Assembly (NCBI RefSeq): GCF_011752995.1
Contig: NZ_VWWL01000002.1
Span: 62,001 to 126,000 of the forward strand
Length of the DNA: 64,000 nucleotides
Source: Burkholderia sp. Ax-1724
Lineage (GTDB): Bacteria > Pseudomonadota > Gammaproteobacteria > Burkholderiales > Burkholderiaceae
Direction: 5' to 3'
Of this stretch, positions 43,752 through 52,088 are shown one piece after another. A model generated the notes under the pieces. It had not been told where the DNA came from, did not search any database, and saw nothing but the letters and a program-made list of their open reading frames with translations. The position numbers and the translations under genes were made by a program. Numbering within the stretch: the stretch's first letter is position 1; every line of letters starts with the position of its first letter.

Positions 43752-44492
43752 TCAGCGTTCCGCCGCCGGCGAAGGTAGTCGGCAAATCTCCAGCGAATAA
43801 ACCGCGCCATCCGGGCGCACCGTTGCGCCCAGGTCTGCGAGCTTGCGTACGTCGACGAGATCGCGGGCGCTTGCAGCGGCCTGCGGCGTGGTCGTCTCGA
43901 TCAGCACGACCCACGCCGGCACGTCGAATTCACGCGTGTCGGACTCGGCCGTGTTCAGGTAGCTGCCCGGCTGGTCGGCCATATACAGATGACAGGCGAC
44001 CACGCTGGTCAGCGTGGCGATGCGCGGAAACACGTCCGCGCAGAAGTACTCTTTCATTGCATCCGCTTGGGCCGCGGCGACGTCCACGCGCAGCGCAAGG
44101 GCGTAGCCGCCGCTGCTCGAACCGAGCGAATGCGCGATCCGGCACACGGCTCGCGACGTGTTGCGGAAATAGCGCAGCGTATCGACCGTGGCCGGCGTCG
44201 GATTGTTGAGCCGCTCCAGATAGGTCGGCGAGACGACCACATCGAGGTCCGCCGCTTCGTACAAGGTCAGCCATTCGGGCGAATGGCCGGGGCAAATGTA
44301 GCGCCGTCCGCGACGAAATCCCGGAATGGAGAGACGCTCCGGAATATGCTCCCGGTCATGCCACGCATAGAACGGGTCGAGTCCCGACGGGTCGACGTCG
44401 TTCCAGATAAAAACAGCGCCGTCGCCGAGCATTGCGCCGCTCGTGGTTTGAACGTCCCCAAGGGGCAAGGCTGCATGCTTCAGTTCGCTCAT
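43752..44492 (-). CDS. DUF4286-like protein, copy 2
   Basis: A 246-residue paralogue of the protein at 34293, sharing VFIWND, FYAWHDREHIPERLSIPGFRRGRRY, PEWLTLYEAADLD and YLERLNNPTPAT..LRYFRNTSRAVCRIAHS. Two dimeric-barrel repeats are likely. It has a roughly 20-residue N-terminal extension. Placement of one copy in each half of the catabolic region suggests two related substrates or steps. No reaction can be named. Confidence 0.72.
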   Translation of the reverse strand: MSELKHAALPLGDVQTTSGAMLGDGAVFIWNDVDPSGLDPFYAWHDREHIPERLSIPGFRRGRRYICPGHSPEWLTLYEAADLDVVVSPTYLERLNNPTPATVDTLRYFRNTSRAVCRIAHSLGSSSGGYALALRVDVAAAQADAMKEYFCADVFPRIATLTSVVACHLYMADQPGSYLNTAESDTREFDVPAWVVLIETTTPQAAASARDLVDVRKLADLGATVRPDGAVYSLEICRLPSPAAER

Positions 44493-44525
44493 GATGTCAA
44501 CCTAGTTCAGTGATTGTTTCAGTGG

Positions 44526-44585
44526 CCGCTTCAGTGCCCACCGCTTCAGTGCCCACCGCTTCAGTGCCCACCGCTTCAGTGCCCA
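44526..44585. repeat. Four perfect 15-bp tandem units at the enoyl-CoA hydratase 3' end
   Basis: CCGCTTCAGTGCCCA repeated four times without change. The hydratase stop codon (44576-44578) lies inside the last plus-strand unit. Copy number may vary between strains. Because each unit carries TGA in the same frame, extra copies would not alter the protein. Confidence 0.9.
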
Positions 44586-45370
44586 ATAAAGGACGGCGAA
44601 CGCTTCGCGAAAAATGCCGCGACGCCCTCATGCAAATCGTTGCTGTCGAATATCTTCTGCTGGGCTACGGTCGACATCGACAGGCTCGCATCCAGCGGCA
44701 AATCCTGCGCGGCATCGACCAGTTCCTTGGCGAGCCGGTTCGATACCGGGCCTCGGACGACGATCGTCCGCGCCATGTCATACGCGAGGTCCAGCGCCGA
44801 ACCGTCGCGCGCAACGCGGTTCACAATGCCCCAGGCGAGTGCCTGATCGCAGTCGATGGTCTCGCCGCTGAACAGCATTTCCTTCGCGCGCGCCGGGCCG
44901 ATCAGGCGCGTCAGCCTCACCGACCCGCTGCCGGCCAGTCCGCCCAGCCGCGACTCGGTCAGACCCATGGCGATCCCATGTCGCGCTACGCGCAGATCGC
45001 AGGCGAGAGCAAGCTCGAGCCCGCCGCCGAGGGCCGCGCCGTCGAGCGCCGCGATGGTCGGCATAGGCAAGCGCGCCAGCCGCCGCAGCACCATGTCCTC
45101 GAAAAGGATTTTGAATTCGCTGGCGTTCTCACGAAGATGAGCGAATTCCTTGATGTCGCTGCCCGCGCAAAAGGCACGTGCCTGGCCGCCGTGCAAGATC
45201 AGGCAGTGAATGTCGTGACGAGCCGAGATTTCCGACAACGCGTGGTTCAGCGCACGCAACAGTTCGTTGGTAACCAGGTTGAGCGGTCCGTGGTGAATCC
45301 CGAGCGCGGCGATCGCCCCATCCACGTCGAGAGTGACCAGTCGACTCGCGTTTTCCGTTGCAGTGTTCAT
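44576..45370 (-). CDS. Enoyl-CoA hydratase/isomerase family protein
   Basis: A 264-residue crotonase-fold protein. ARAFCAGSDIKEF and ALDGAALGGGLELALACDLRVA form the CoA and oxyanion region. The first catalytic Glu position is not obvious; MGLTESRLGGLAGSGSVRLTRLIG supplies the second. Acts on an acyl-CoA, probably with the MaoC hydratase and CoA-transferase. The ATG at 45370 is the third of three closely spaced ATGs in tandem repeats. The leader is described separately. Confidence 0.87.
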   Translation of the reverse strand: MNTATENASRLVTLDVDGAIAALGIHHGPLNLVTNELLRALNHALSEISARHDIHCLILHGGQARAFCAGSDIKEFAHLRENASEFKILFEDMVLRRLARLPMPTIAALDGAALGGGLELALACDLRVARHGIAMGLTESRLGGLAGSGSVRLTRLIGPARAKEMLFSGETIDCDQALAWGIVNRVARDGSALDLAYDMARTIVVRGPVSNRLAKELVDAAQDLPLDASLSMSTVAQQKIFDSNDLHEGVAAFFAKRSPSFIGH

Positions 45371-45408
45371 GTTGTTCCGCTCATGTTGCCCTGCTCATGT
45401 TGCCCATT
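45367..45408 (-). repeat. Three 14-bp tandem units making overlapping mini-ORFs before the enoyl-CoA hydratase
   Basis: Units 45367-45380, 45381-45394 and 45395-45408. On the minus strand they give ATGAGCAGGGCAACATGA, then ATGAGCGGAACAACATGA, then the hydratase ATG. Each mini-ORF stop overlaps the next start by ATGA. The first can also be read from an in-frame ATG nine bases earlier. It may set hydratase translation by reinitiation after the ABC gene, or be a slippage relic. Confidence 0.6.
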
Positions 45409-45421
45409 GAGGTGCGCAGGT

Positions 45422-46273
45422 TCAGGAAGCGTGCGTGCCGGCCTTCGGAACCCCAATGCCGTGCAGCACGCCCATGCGTTCGAAGTGCCCATAGATGCGG
45501 TCCACGTAGGCGGCGAATTCCGGCGCATCGCCAAGCACGATCGGTCGCGGACGCGGCAGATCCACCACGATCTCGTCCACCACTTCGCCCGGGCTCGGAC
45601 TCATGACGAAGATGCGGTCCGACAGGCCGACCGCCTCTTCCACGCTATGCGTGATGAAAAGAACGGTAGGCCGGCGGCGCAGCCACAGCGCCTCCAGATC
45701 CATCCGCACCTGGAGTCTCGTCAATGCATCGAGTGCGCCGAACGGTTCATCCATGAAGATCACGGACGGGTCGTGAACCAGGGTTCTGACCAGCGAGACA
45801 CGCTGACGCATGCCGCCCGACAACTGGCGCGGATACTTCTGCATCGCATGCGTCAGGCGCAACTGCTCGAAAAGCTCCTTCGCGCGCGCCTCGATTTTTT
45901 TCTTCGGCAGTCCGCGTATATCGGCCTGCAACATCACGTTCTCGAGGGCGGTGCGGAATTCGAGCAGCAGGTGATCCTGAAACGCAATGCCGACGTCGGT
46001 GATCGGTTTGGTCACGGCTTTCCCGTTGACCAGAATCTCTCCCCGGCTTTGCTTGAGCAGCCCCGCGACCATCAACATCAAGGTACTTTTTCCGCAACCC
46101 GACGGCCCCACGATCGAGATGAACTCTCCCGGGTTGACGTCGATGTTGACTTCTTTCAACGCATGAAACGGCTTGTCGCTTTCTTCGCCAAATGTTTTCG
46201 CTACTTGCCGAATGCTAATAGGCACGCCCGATTGGGCATCCGCCTCCTGCCTGTCCGCGACTTGCCTGTTCAT
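45422..46273 (-). CDS. ABC importer ATPase, NitT/TauT type (second system)
   Basis: A 283-residue ATPase. Walker A GPSGCGKST, Q-loop in VGIAFQDHLLLEF, signature LSGGMRQRV and Walker B SVIFMDEPFGALDA are all present. The ATG at 46273 shares its A with the end of the MaoC stop (TGATG), so the two are coupled. The longer frame to 46513 is a shadow of the MaoC gene. With the binding protein and permease upstream it forms a complete importer, possibly for the carboxylate that the hydratases process. Confidence 0.9.
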   Translation of the reverse strand: MNRQVADRQEADAQSGVPISIRQVAKTFGEESDKPFHALKEVNIDVNPGEFISIVGPSGCGKSTLMLMVAGLLKQSRGEILVNGKAVTKPITDVGIAFQDHLLLEFRTALENVMLQADIRGLPKKKIEARAKELFEQLRLTHAMQKYPRQLSGGMRQRVSLVRTLVHDPSVIFMDEPFGALDALTRLQVRMDLEALWLRRRPTVLFITHSVEEAVGLSDRIFVMSPSPGEVVDEIVVDLPRPRPIVLGDAPEFAAYVDRIYGHFERMGVLHGIGVPKAGTHAS

Positions 46274-46794
46274 CACGTTTGCTCCTGACTGGCCGAGGGC
46301 GACGCCGTACTGGCCGCAACGGCGGAGAGGGGAACCCTGGACACCAGCAAGGCCTTTTTGCCCTTCTGGACCACGCGGCCGTCCTGATCCACGATCTCGA
46401 CGTCGAAGGTCGCGATCGCTTGCGTGGGCCGCGACTTGCTCTCGCGAAGTTCGCAGATCTGATAGTTCACGAAGATGGTGTCGCCGACGAAGATGGGATT
46501 GAGGAACTTCCATTCGCTAATGCCGAGGAAGGCAATCGCCGTTTCGCGCAGCTCGCCCGTGCGTGCCCACATCAAACCGTGCGCATAGGCGAGTCCGAGC
46601 ATGCCGTGAGCGACACGGCGGCCGAACTGGCTGTTCTTTGCGTACACGTCGCTGGTGTGAAGCTCGGAGAAGTCGCCGGTGAGACCCGCGAATCCCACGA
46701 GGTCCGCATCCGTGATCGTTCGTCCGGGGCTGCGGAAATTCATGCCGACGTAGAGATCGGTGTAACGCAGTCCAATGTTCCGTTGTTCAGTCAT
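46273..46794 (-). CDS. MaoC-like hydratase, copy 2
   Basis: A 173-residue hot-dog hydratase: FAGLTGDFSELHTSDVYAKNSQFGRRVAHGMLGLAYAHGLMW gives the Asp/His motif, followed by the typical GDTIFVNYQI strand. It is inserted between the binding-protein gene and the ATPase gene of the importer, so import and acyl-CoA hydration are probably co-regulated. Related to the copy at 37702. Confidence 0.87.
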   Translation of the reverse strand: MTEQRNIGLRYTDLYVGMNFRSPGRTITDADLVGFAGLTGDFSELHTSDVYAKNSQFGRRVAHGMLGLAYAHGLMWARTGELRETAIAFLGISEWKFLNPIFVGDTIFVNYQICELRESKSRPTQAIATFDVEIVDQDGRVVQKGKKALLVSRVPLSAVAASTASPSASQEQT

Positions 46795-46807
46795 AGTAGC
46801 CTCTGGT

Positions 46808-47815
46808 TTATTTGCAGGGACGCAGCGCCGAATCCGGCGGCAGGTAGTCGTTCGTGTAATAGCTCTTCGGGTCGCGTCCCTGCGGCAACAGCCCCACCTG
46901 AGACAACTGATCCTGTGTCTTCACCCACAGCGCGTCTTCCGCCTTGCCCACGTACTTCGCGCCGCCGCTGCAGAACAGCGGAGCGACGGCGGCCATCTCG
47001 GCGGTTGCCGTCTTCTCGCTCATGTTGGGAAATACCTTCTTCAACGACTTGACTGCCTTCGCCGGATCGTTGAGCGCGGTGCTCCAGCCCTTCAGGCTGG
47101 CCGCAATGAACTTCTTGACGACGTCCGGGTTTTCTTTCAGATACGTGTTATTGGCGAATATCGACGTGCTCACGGTCGGAACGCCGTAGTCGGCAAAGCG
47201 GAAGTTGTTCAATTGCGCACCCTGCGCTTCCAGTTGAATCTGGTATGAGTCGACCGAGCCCAGAATGGCGTCGACCTGGCCCTGCAGCAGAGTCGGCACC
47301 AGCGACGTAAGCGGCATGTTGACGAGATTGACATCGGATTCCTTGAGTCCGTTGGCTTTCAGGAACAACGGGAGCATCGTCGTCTGCGACGAGCCGGACG
47401 GCACGCCGACCCGTTTGCCGACCAGATCCTTGATCGATTTGATGCCCGACTTTTTCAGTGCTGACACTTCATTCGGATTGGACTGATAGAGCGTGGCGAC
47501 CACTTTCATCGGCGCCCCCTTGGCAATGAGCTGGCTGACGGCGACCGCGTCGGCATAGGCGATCTGCGCCCGATTGGCGGCGACCAGTTGAGCCGTGGTG
47601 GCCGAGCCGTTGCCCTCCACCAGCGTGACGTCGAGGCCGGCGTCCTTGTAATAGCCTTCCGTCAGCGCGACCGCGAAGCCGGCGTTCGGACCGCCCGCCA
47701 CCCAGTTCAACTGAAAAGTAACGGGCGTAGCTGCGGCTGCGGTGCCGGTGCTACCCATGACCAGGGCCGAGGTTACGGCTCCGGCAGCGACCAGATTGCG
47801 AATAAATCGGTTCAT
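46808..47815 (-). CDS. Periplasmic binding protein of the second NitT/TauT-type importer
   Basis: A 335-residue protein with a signal peptide (RFIRNLVAAGAVTSALVMGSTGTAAA). The mature domain starts TPVTFQLNWVAGGPNAGFAVALTEGYYKDAGLDVTLVEGNGS, the NMT1/THI5-like type seen in pyrimidine, thiamine-precursor and sulfonate importers. LVGKRVGVPSGSS is the domain hinge region. Cys near the C-terminus (FCSGG, LRPCK) may form a disulfide. Precedes the MaoC gene by 13 bases. Confidence 0.9.
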   Translation of the reverse strand: MNRFIRNLVAAGAVTSALVMGSTGTAAAATPVTFQLNWVAGGPNAGFAVALTEGYYKDAGLDVTLVEGNGSATTAQLVAANRAQIAYADAVAVSQLIAKGAPMKVVATLYQSNPNEVSALKKSGIKSIKDLVGKRVGVPSGSSQTTMLPLFLKANGLKESDVNLVNMPLTSLVPTLLQGQVDAILGSVDSYQIQLEAQGAQLNNFRFADYGVPTVSTSIFANNTYLKENPDVVKKFIAASLKGWSTALNDPAKAVKSLKKVFPNMSEKTATAEMAAVAPLFCSGGAKYVGKAEDALWVKTQDQLSQVGLLPQGRDPKSYYTNDYLPPDSALRPCK

Positions 47816-47910
47816 CGTTGTGTCTCCTTATTTTTGGATCGAACTCGGACCGTGTCCGGTTGTTGAGTCGTACTGGCTTGTGCGCCTGCTTGTGTGCCGG
47901 CTTCTGCGCT

Positions 47911-48777
47911 TTATTGCTTGCTGCGTTGCCACGGCGTCATGGCCCACTCCGCAACCTCGACGATGTAGTTGATGGCAATACCGATCACTGTCAGCACGGC
48001 GATGACCGCGAACGTCAAACCGATATCCATCGTGCTGGTACCGCGCAGCAGCACGTAACCCAGGCCCTTGTTCGCGCCGACGAACTCGGCGACGATGGCG
48101 GCCGTGGCGGCGATGGTCGCCGAGGTCTTGATGCCGGAGAAGATGACCGGCAGCGCGGCGGGAAGACGCAGATAGCGGAAGGTTTGCCACGAGCTGGCGC
48201 CCATCGACTTCGTCAGATACAGCAGACGGTTATCGAGAATCTGAAAACCGCTCATGCTCGCCAGCAGCAACGGGAAGAAAGTCATCAGCACGGTCAGCAG
48301 AATCTTCGATTCGATACCGAAACCGAGCCATACGAGGAACAACGGAGCAACGGCGATTTTCGGCACGAGTTGCAGGAACATCAGCGGCGGATAAACCACC
48401 TGCTTCGCGATCGGAGACAAGGCGATGACCAGCCCGAGCGGAATGGCGGTCAGAATCGTCAGTCCAAAACCCCACACGATTTCGGCAACCGTGACGAGGG
48501 AGTTGTCCCACAGCTGAGGCACTTCCTCGATCAGACGCGAGAACACCAGACCCGGCCCGGGCAAAACATAGGACGGAATATCGAAGAGCCGCACCACTGC
48601 GGCCCAGAACGCGACGATGGCGACAAACGTCAGCGGCGGCAGCAAATTCCAGCAGATGCGCTTCAGCTTGCGCATCCCTCGCGACGGCCCGGCAGTCGAA
48701 TTGCCGGCGCGGGCGGATGGGTCTTCGCTGGTGCTGCTTACGCCATCGACCTGGCGCGACGATACCTTGAGTGACAT
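47911..48777 (-). CDS. ABC importer permease (second system)
   Basis: A 288-residue permease with about six helices after a polar N-terminus of about 35 residues. The EAA loop is YLTKSMGASSWQTFRYLRLPAALPVIFSGIKTSATIA. Only one permease gene is present, so the channel should be a homodimer, unlike the first importer in the window. It is the first gene of the minus-strand import/hydratase operon; binding protein, MaoC and ATPase follow. Confidence 0.9.
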   Translation of the reverse strand: MSLKVSSRQVDGVSSTSEDPSARAGNSTAGPSRGMRKLKRICWNLLPPLTFVAIVAFWAAVVRLFDIPSYVLPGPGLVFSRLIEEVPQLWDNSLVTVAEIVWGFGLTILTAIPLGLVIALSPIAKQVVYPPLMFLQLVPKIAVAPLFLVWLGFGIESKILLTVLMTFFPLLLASMSGFQILDNRLLYLTKSMGASSWQTFRYLRLPAALPVIFSGIKTSATIAATAAIVAEFVGANKGLGYVLLRGTSTMDIGLTFAVIAVLTVIGIAINYIVEVAEWAMTPWQRSKQ

Positions 48778-49186
48778 GCCGTCTCCTCTCTGATGGATAG
48801 AGTGCGATGCAGGTTTAGCCGATCCCTAACCAGAGCAGCGCGACAGTTGGGATTCATGCCTGAAACATTGCGGTGTTGCGGTGCCGTGTCAGCCCATGAA
48901 CAAAGATGCTATGACGTTCTTTGATTGAACTCTATTCCATCTTGAGAAAAACACATCTAGGGAATTCCACCTAAGGGAAGCCGCCGACTGTCCTGGCGGG
49001 GTGTTCAGGCGAATGTCCAGGCAGAGGTGCAGGCGGATAGACAGGCCGGTTGGGGTCTGATTTCAGGCAATTGGGGCGGGATTGTGATGGGGCGCGAGCA
49101 CGCTTTGACTTTGGCGGGATATTGAGGACGGCCTCGCCTAGTATCTGATTTGTACGTAGCAAATAACGGAAATCTTCTAAAGCCGC
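48778..49186. other. Intergenic region with the promoter of the second importer operon
   Basis: About 400 bases, the right part AT-rich (about 48900-48965). Contains a GGAATTCC palindrome near 48960 and a TTCCA/TGGAA-like pair that could be an IclR site, but I could not fix a promoter. No RNA gene seen. Confidence 0.4.
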
Positions 49187-49384
49187 ATGCCGGATTTGCC
49201 GACATCGAACACAGGCGGCTGCATTCGAACCCCGCACGCACAGGCAATCGCGAGCTTGAATGCCAAGGGCATCGAATTTGCAACGAGCTCTTTCACGATG
49301 CCCAATGGGATAACCGATAAGGCGGAACTGATCAATACGATCGCCAATGAATTCCGTCCAACCCTCACGCGCACTGAAGACTAG
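49187..49384 (+). CDS. Small hypothetical ORF
   Basis: A 65-residue frame with normal amino-acid balance (AIASLNAKGIEFATSSFTMPNGITDKAELINTIANEF). It is not GC-skewed like the shadow frames, and no upstream ribosome site is evident. It could be the tail of a decayed gene. I do not recognise it. Confidence 0.3.
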   Translation: MPDLPTSNTGGCIRTPHAQAIASLNAKGIEFATSSFTMPNGITDKAELINTIANEFRPTLTRTED

Positions 49385-49503
49385 GCTGCACACAAAATTG
49401 CGACCACACGCGCAACCTGGTGCCCTGTTTTTTTAAAGTGTGGAATAAATAAGAACGACCGCCGATGGTGCCGCGTCATCACACAGAAAGTCCCGCATCA
49501 CCA

Positions 49504-50283
49504 TCAGTCAGCTGCATGAAACGCGAAATAGCGGAATCCGCTCGTGGCGCCGTCTTCCGATGGTGTGATCTTCGCGCCGATTTCATCGAGAACCTGACGC
49601 GTCGAAGAGCGGTTGCTCACGAACGACCATTGCATCGGGTCGACAGATTCGCTGCCGGTCGATTCGCGCGCAGCGGACAGTGCACGGAGCATCGAGTCGC
49701 GATCGGGTGAATGGATGGCGAAACCTTCATTCGCCAACGCCGCCGTCGAGATGCCGAGAGCGGCGCATGCTCTCGCTTTCGTGTCCACGTCCTGCGCGTC
49801 GACTCTTCTTGACTGTGCCGCAAGCTCCGCGATTTCCGCATCGACAATGACGCCGTGACGCGCGAGAACACGGTTGTCCTGACTCCATGCCTCGGGCGGA
49901 CAGGCCTTGCTGCCGGGATCGAGCTCGATGAATGGATTGACTTCGGCGGGATAGATCCGGCAGACGCGTGGACGCTTCGTGTACGCACCGCATCGCATGT
50001 CCGTCTGCAGAAACGGACACGCCCCTTCGAACGAAGCCACCAGGTTGACGACAATCCGGACCGGAAGCTCGCCACTGGCTGTGGCAAACGATCGCTGCCG
50101 CTTATGACGGGCGAGCAGATTATCTTCGGGTGGCTCCTCCGGCCACGGAATCGCCTCGCAGAAGAACTCGACCTCGCCACCATCGCGAAGCCAGACGATC
50201 GCTTCATCGACACTCAGTGGTAATCGCAGGTCGTGGCAACACTTTCCGCACATCGTGCAGGCGAAATGGATGGTTTGGCTCAT
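49504..50283 (-). CDS. YkgJ-type cysteine-cluster protein
   Basis: A 259-residue protein with the zinc/iron-chelating CxxCxxCC motif at the N-terminus (FACTMCGKCCHDLRLPL). Further Cys occur in GACPFLQTDMRCGAYTKRPRVCRIYP, together the UPF0153 pattern. The C-terminal half (about 150-259) is not part of the known domain. No membrane segment. The function of the family is not established. It stands alone between the importer operon and the effector island. Confidence 0.8.
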   Translation of the reverse strand: MSQTIHFACTMCGKCCHDLRLPLSVDEAIVWLRDGGEVEFFCEAIPWPEEPPEDNLLARHKRQRSFATASGELPVRIVVNLVASFEGACPFLQTDMRCGAYTKRPRVCRIYPAEVNPFIELDPGSKACPPEAWSQDNRVLARHGVIVDAEIAELAAQSRRVDAQDVDTKARACAALGISTAALANEGFAIHSPDRDSMLRALSAARESTGSESVDPMQWSFVSNRSSTRQVLDEIGAKITPSEDGATSGFRYFAFHAAD

Positions 50284-50697
50284 GGCAGGGACGTTGTCGA
50301 ATTCGGGCTTGTGTGTGCCATGGTAACGTTAGTTCGTTTTTTTCGCGTTTTCTGGAAGACAGGAATCTGCAGAGACGGCTTATGCAATGTGCGTAAACCG
50401 TCATGTTGTTTTGGATTGGGTAGCGAACAGATCGGCTCGGTGTCCAAATACGCAGTCACTTTCTGGTTTTGCGACCCGAGATACGTGGAGACATAAACGG
50501 CTCAACGGCTGGGCAAGCAACCTGACACGCAAGACGGTACCTGGAACCAGGCGCACTGCAACGACCGCCATCTCCCCGGCGGTTTTTTGCGATGGCGTTA
50601 ATTCTCGTCAATTCGCATTTTTCTTTGCCTTGGGTCACTTCCCGATTCTCCGTTATTGAGGCAGTGTAGCGAAGGCGTCGCCCAGGCCACGCGCGCC
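50284..50697. other. Intergenic region left of the effector locus
   Basis: No gene could be supported here. It holds an intrinsic-type hairpin at 50564-50588 (ACCGCC stem, 8-base loop, T-run). A dispersed repeat at about 50583-50660 is shared with 29465-29540. The sequence is AT-richer than the flanks. Confidence 0.5.
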
Positions 50698-50725
50698 TTG
50701 ACTGAAACGCCTCTCTCAATATTAG
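50698..50725 (+). promoter_or_regulatory. Candidate promoter of the intact effector/immunity unit
   Basis: TTGACT (50698-50703), 16-base spacer, TATTAG (50720-50725), about 100 bases upstream of the effector ATG. The ribosome site before the effector is weak (GTGAAAG). Confidence 0.4.
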
Positions 50726-50824
50726 GATGTCTTACTTGTTATGATCGAATCACGTGGCATTACTTTGATTGCAATATCAAATACACAAACTCGTGCAATG
50801 AACGCGGATAAGGGTGCGTGAAAG

Positions 50825-51343
50825 ATGGCTTATACAGGGAAGTTTGTGGTCAATAACGAGCCTCTATCACCGCTCACTATTGTCGGCCTCGGCACATTTA
50901 AAGCGTATTCGGGCGACCATCAATATAAAAATCGCGGCGGATGTACGGCGGTACCTAACGACGGACCCATACCAGCGGGCAAATACTGGATCGTTGATCG
51001 CCCTACGGGTGGCATGCGCTCCCAGACTTACACGTGGGCTAAAGACACCTTCAATTCCGCATTCGGCACGCCATCGAATCACAATGAATGGTTCGCGCTG
51101 TATCGAGATGATGGCATCATTGATGACGTAACCTGGGTCAATGGTGTCAAACGCGGGCAGTTCCGGTTGCACCCGGCAGGCGGTCAAGGTGTTTCACTTG
51201 GCTGCATCACTCTGCCACGCCATACTGATTTTATGTTTATCCGGCAAGCACTTCTGGGCACCACTACTGTCCCCGTCCGTAATTCGGGGCTTCACGCATA
51301 TGGAACGATCGAGGTAGTGACATATGGCAACACTTGTCCGTAG
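50825..51343 (+). CDS. Tlde1/DUF2778-like L,D-transpeptidase effector (intact, locus C)
   Basis: A 172-residue protein: GLGTFKAYSG and GPIPAGKYWIVDRPTGG near the N-terminus, WFALYRDDGIIDDVTW, then FRLHPAGGQGVSLGCITLP. His116, Ser124, Gly126 and Cys127 match the H-x(n)-S-x-G-C active-site pattern of L,D-transpeptidases and of the Tlde1 type VI effector family. That family attacks tetrapeptide stems of peptidoglycan. There is no signal peptide, as expected for a T6SS cargo, and no T6SS structural gene is in the window. The last 20 bases overlap the immunity-like gene. Delivery and toxicity are inferred from the family. Confidence 0.72.
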   Translation: MAYTGKFVVNNEPLSPLTIVGLGTFKAYSGDHQYKNRGGCTAVPNDGPIPAGKYWIVDRPTGGMRSQTYTWAKDTFNSAFGTPSNHNEWFALYRDDGIIDDVTWVNGVKRGQFRLHPAGGQGVSLGCITLPRHTDFMFIRQALLGTTTVPVRNSGLHAYGTIEVVTYGNTCP

Positions 51344-51584
51344 GGTGTTCAAGGTCGCGCTGTTTGTCAGCTTGTTCTGTCTCGCCGTGCCCTATGTTCA
51401 CACGTACCCTTGGCCGATGCCGGAAAGCCAGTCGGCGATATGGTGGTGTGTGTCGCGCTGGCTTGATATCCGTGATCCCGAAGATTTGTATTTCGTGGTG
51501 TGGGTCACCATTGATCTGCTTGTAGCTGCGCTCGTGTATCTCGCGCTCATGAGGCTATGGCGGCACTATCGGGCGAAGCAGTAA
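51324..51584 (+). CDS. Putative cognate immunity membrane protein (locus C, copy 1)
   Basis: An 86-residue protein: helix 1 VALFVSLFCLAVPYV, a loop of about 30 residues (WPMPESQSAIWWCVSRWLDIRDPEDLYF), helix 2 WVTIDLLVAALVYLALMRLW and a basic tail. The loop would be periplasmic, where a peptidoglycan-targeting effector acts. The ATG lies 17 bases before the effector stop, and GAGG within the effector 3' end supplies the ribosome site. No database family comes to mind. Confidence 0.66.
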   Translation: MATLVRRVFKVALFVSLFCLAVPYVHTYPWPMPESQSAIWWCVSRWLDIRDPEDLYFVVWVTIDLLVAALVYLALMRLWRHYRAKQ

Positions 51585-51847
51585 TCACAGCGCATGTTTC
51601 GCCCTGTATCGGAATGACGGAGTAATCGATGATGTGACATGGATCAATGGTGTCAAGCGCGGGCAGTTCCGGTTGCATCCGGCTGACGGTCAAGATGTTT
51701 TACTTGGCTGCATCACTCTGCCCGCCATACCGATTTTCTACGTGTCTGGCGCGCACTTCTGCACACCGTCACTATGCCGTCCGCAATTTTGGGTTTCATG
51801 CGTATAGAGCGATCGAGGTAATGACACATGGCAACACTTGCCCGTAG
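51583..51847 (+). pseudogene. 3' remnant of effector gene, tandem copy 1
   Basis: Reads NHSACFALYRNDGVIDDVTWINGVKRGQFRLHPADGQDVLLGCITLP, equivalent to effector codons 85-131, then shifts frame twice before VRNFGFHAYRAIEVMTHGNTCP. The catalytic Ser is Leu. It begins at the stop of the immunity gene before it and lacks a start, so it makes no effector. Confidence 0.8.
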
Positions 51848-52088
51848 GATGTTCAAGATCGCATTGTTTTTCTGTCTATTCGTTCTTTCGGTTCGCTATG
51901 TCCGCCCGTCTCCCTATCCAATGACGGAAAGCCAGCTAGACGTCTGGTGGCGTGCTTCGGATTGGCTCGGCATCCGGGACCCCGAAGATCTTATTTTCGT
52001 GGTGTGGGTGACGATAGAACTGATCGTGGCAGTGCTTGCCTATGTGGCGATCATCAGGTTATGGCGGCACTATCGGGAAAAGCAGTAA
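51828..52088 (+). CDS. Putative orphan immunity membrane protein (locus C, copy 2)
   Basis: 86 residues: MATLARRMFKIALFFCLFVLSVRYV, loop PMTESQLDVWWRASDWLGIRDPEDLIF, helix VTIELIVAVLAYVAIIRLW, tail RHYREKQ. It overlaps the end of the effector remnant exactly as in the intact unit. It diverges from copy 1 mainly in the loop, the likely effector-contact surface. Confidence 0.65.
   Translation: MATLARRMFKIALFFCLFVLSVRYVRPSPYPMTESQLDVWWRASDWLGIRDPEDLIFVVWVTIELIVAVLAYVAIIRLWRHYREKQ

Noticed and set aside
44526..44585. CRISPR-like array
   Set aside because: The 15-bp units are directly adjacent with no spacers and only four copies. It is a simple tandem repeat.
50456..50719. Minus-strand frame sharing CELTRIN-type sequence with 29321-29542
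   Set aside because: The similarity follows from the DNA repeat 50583-50660 versus 29465-29540. Neither frame has a ribosome site or a known domain.
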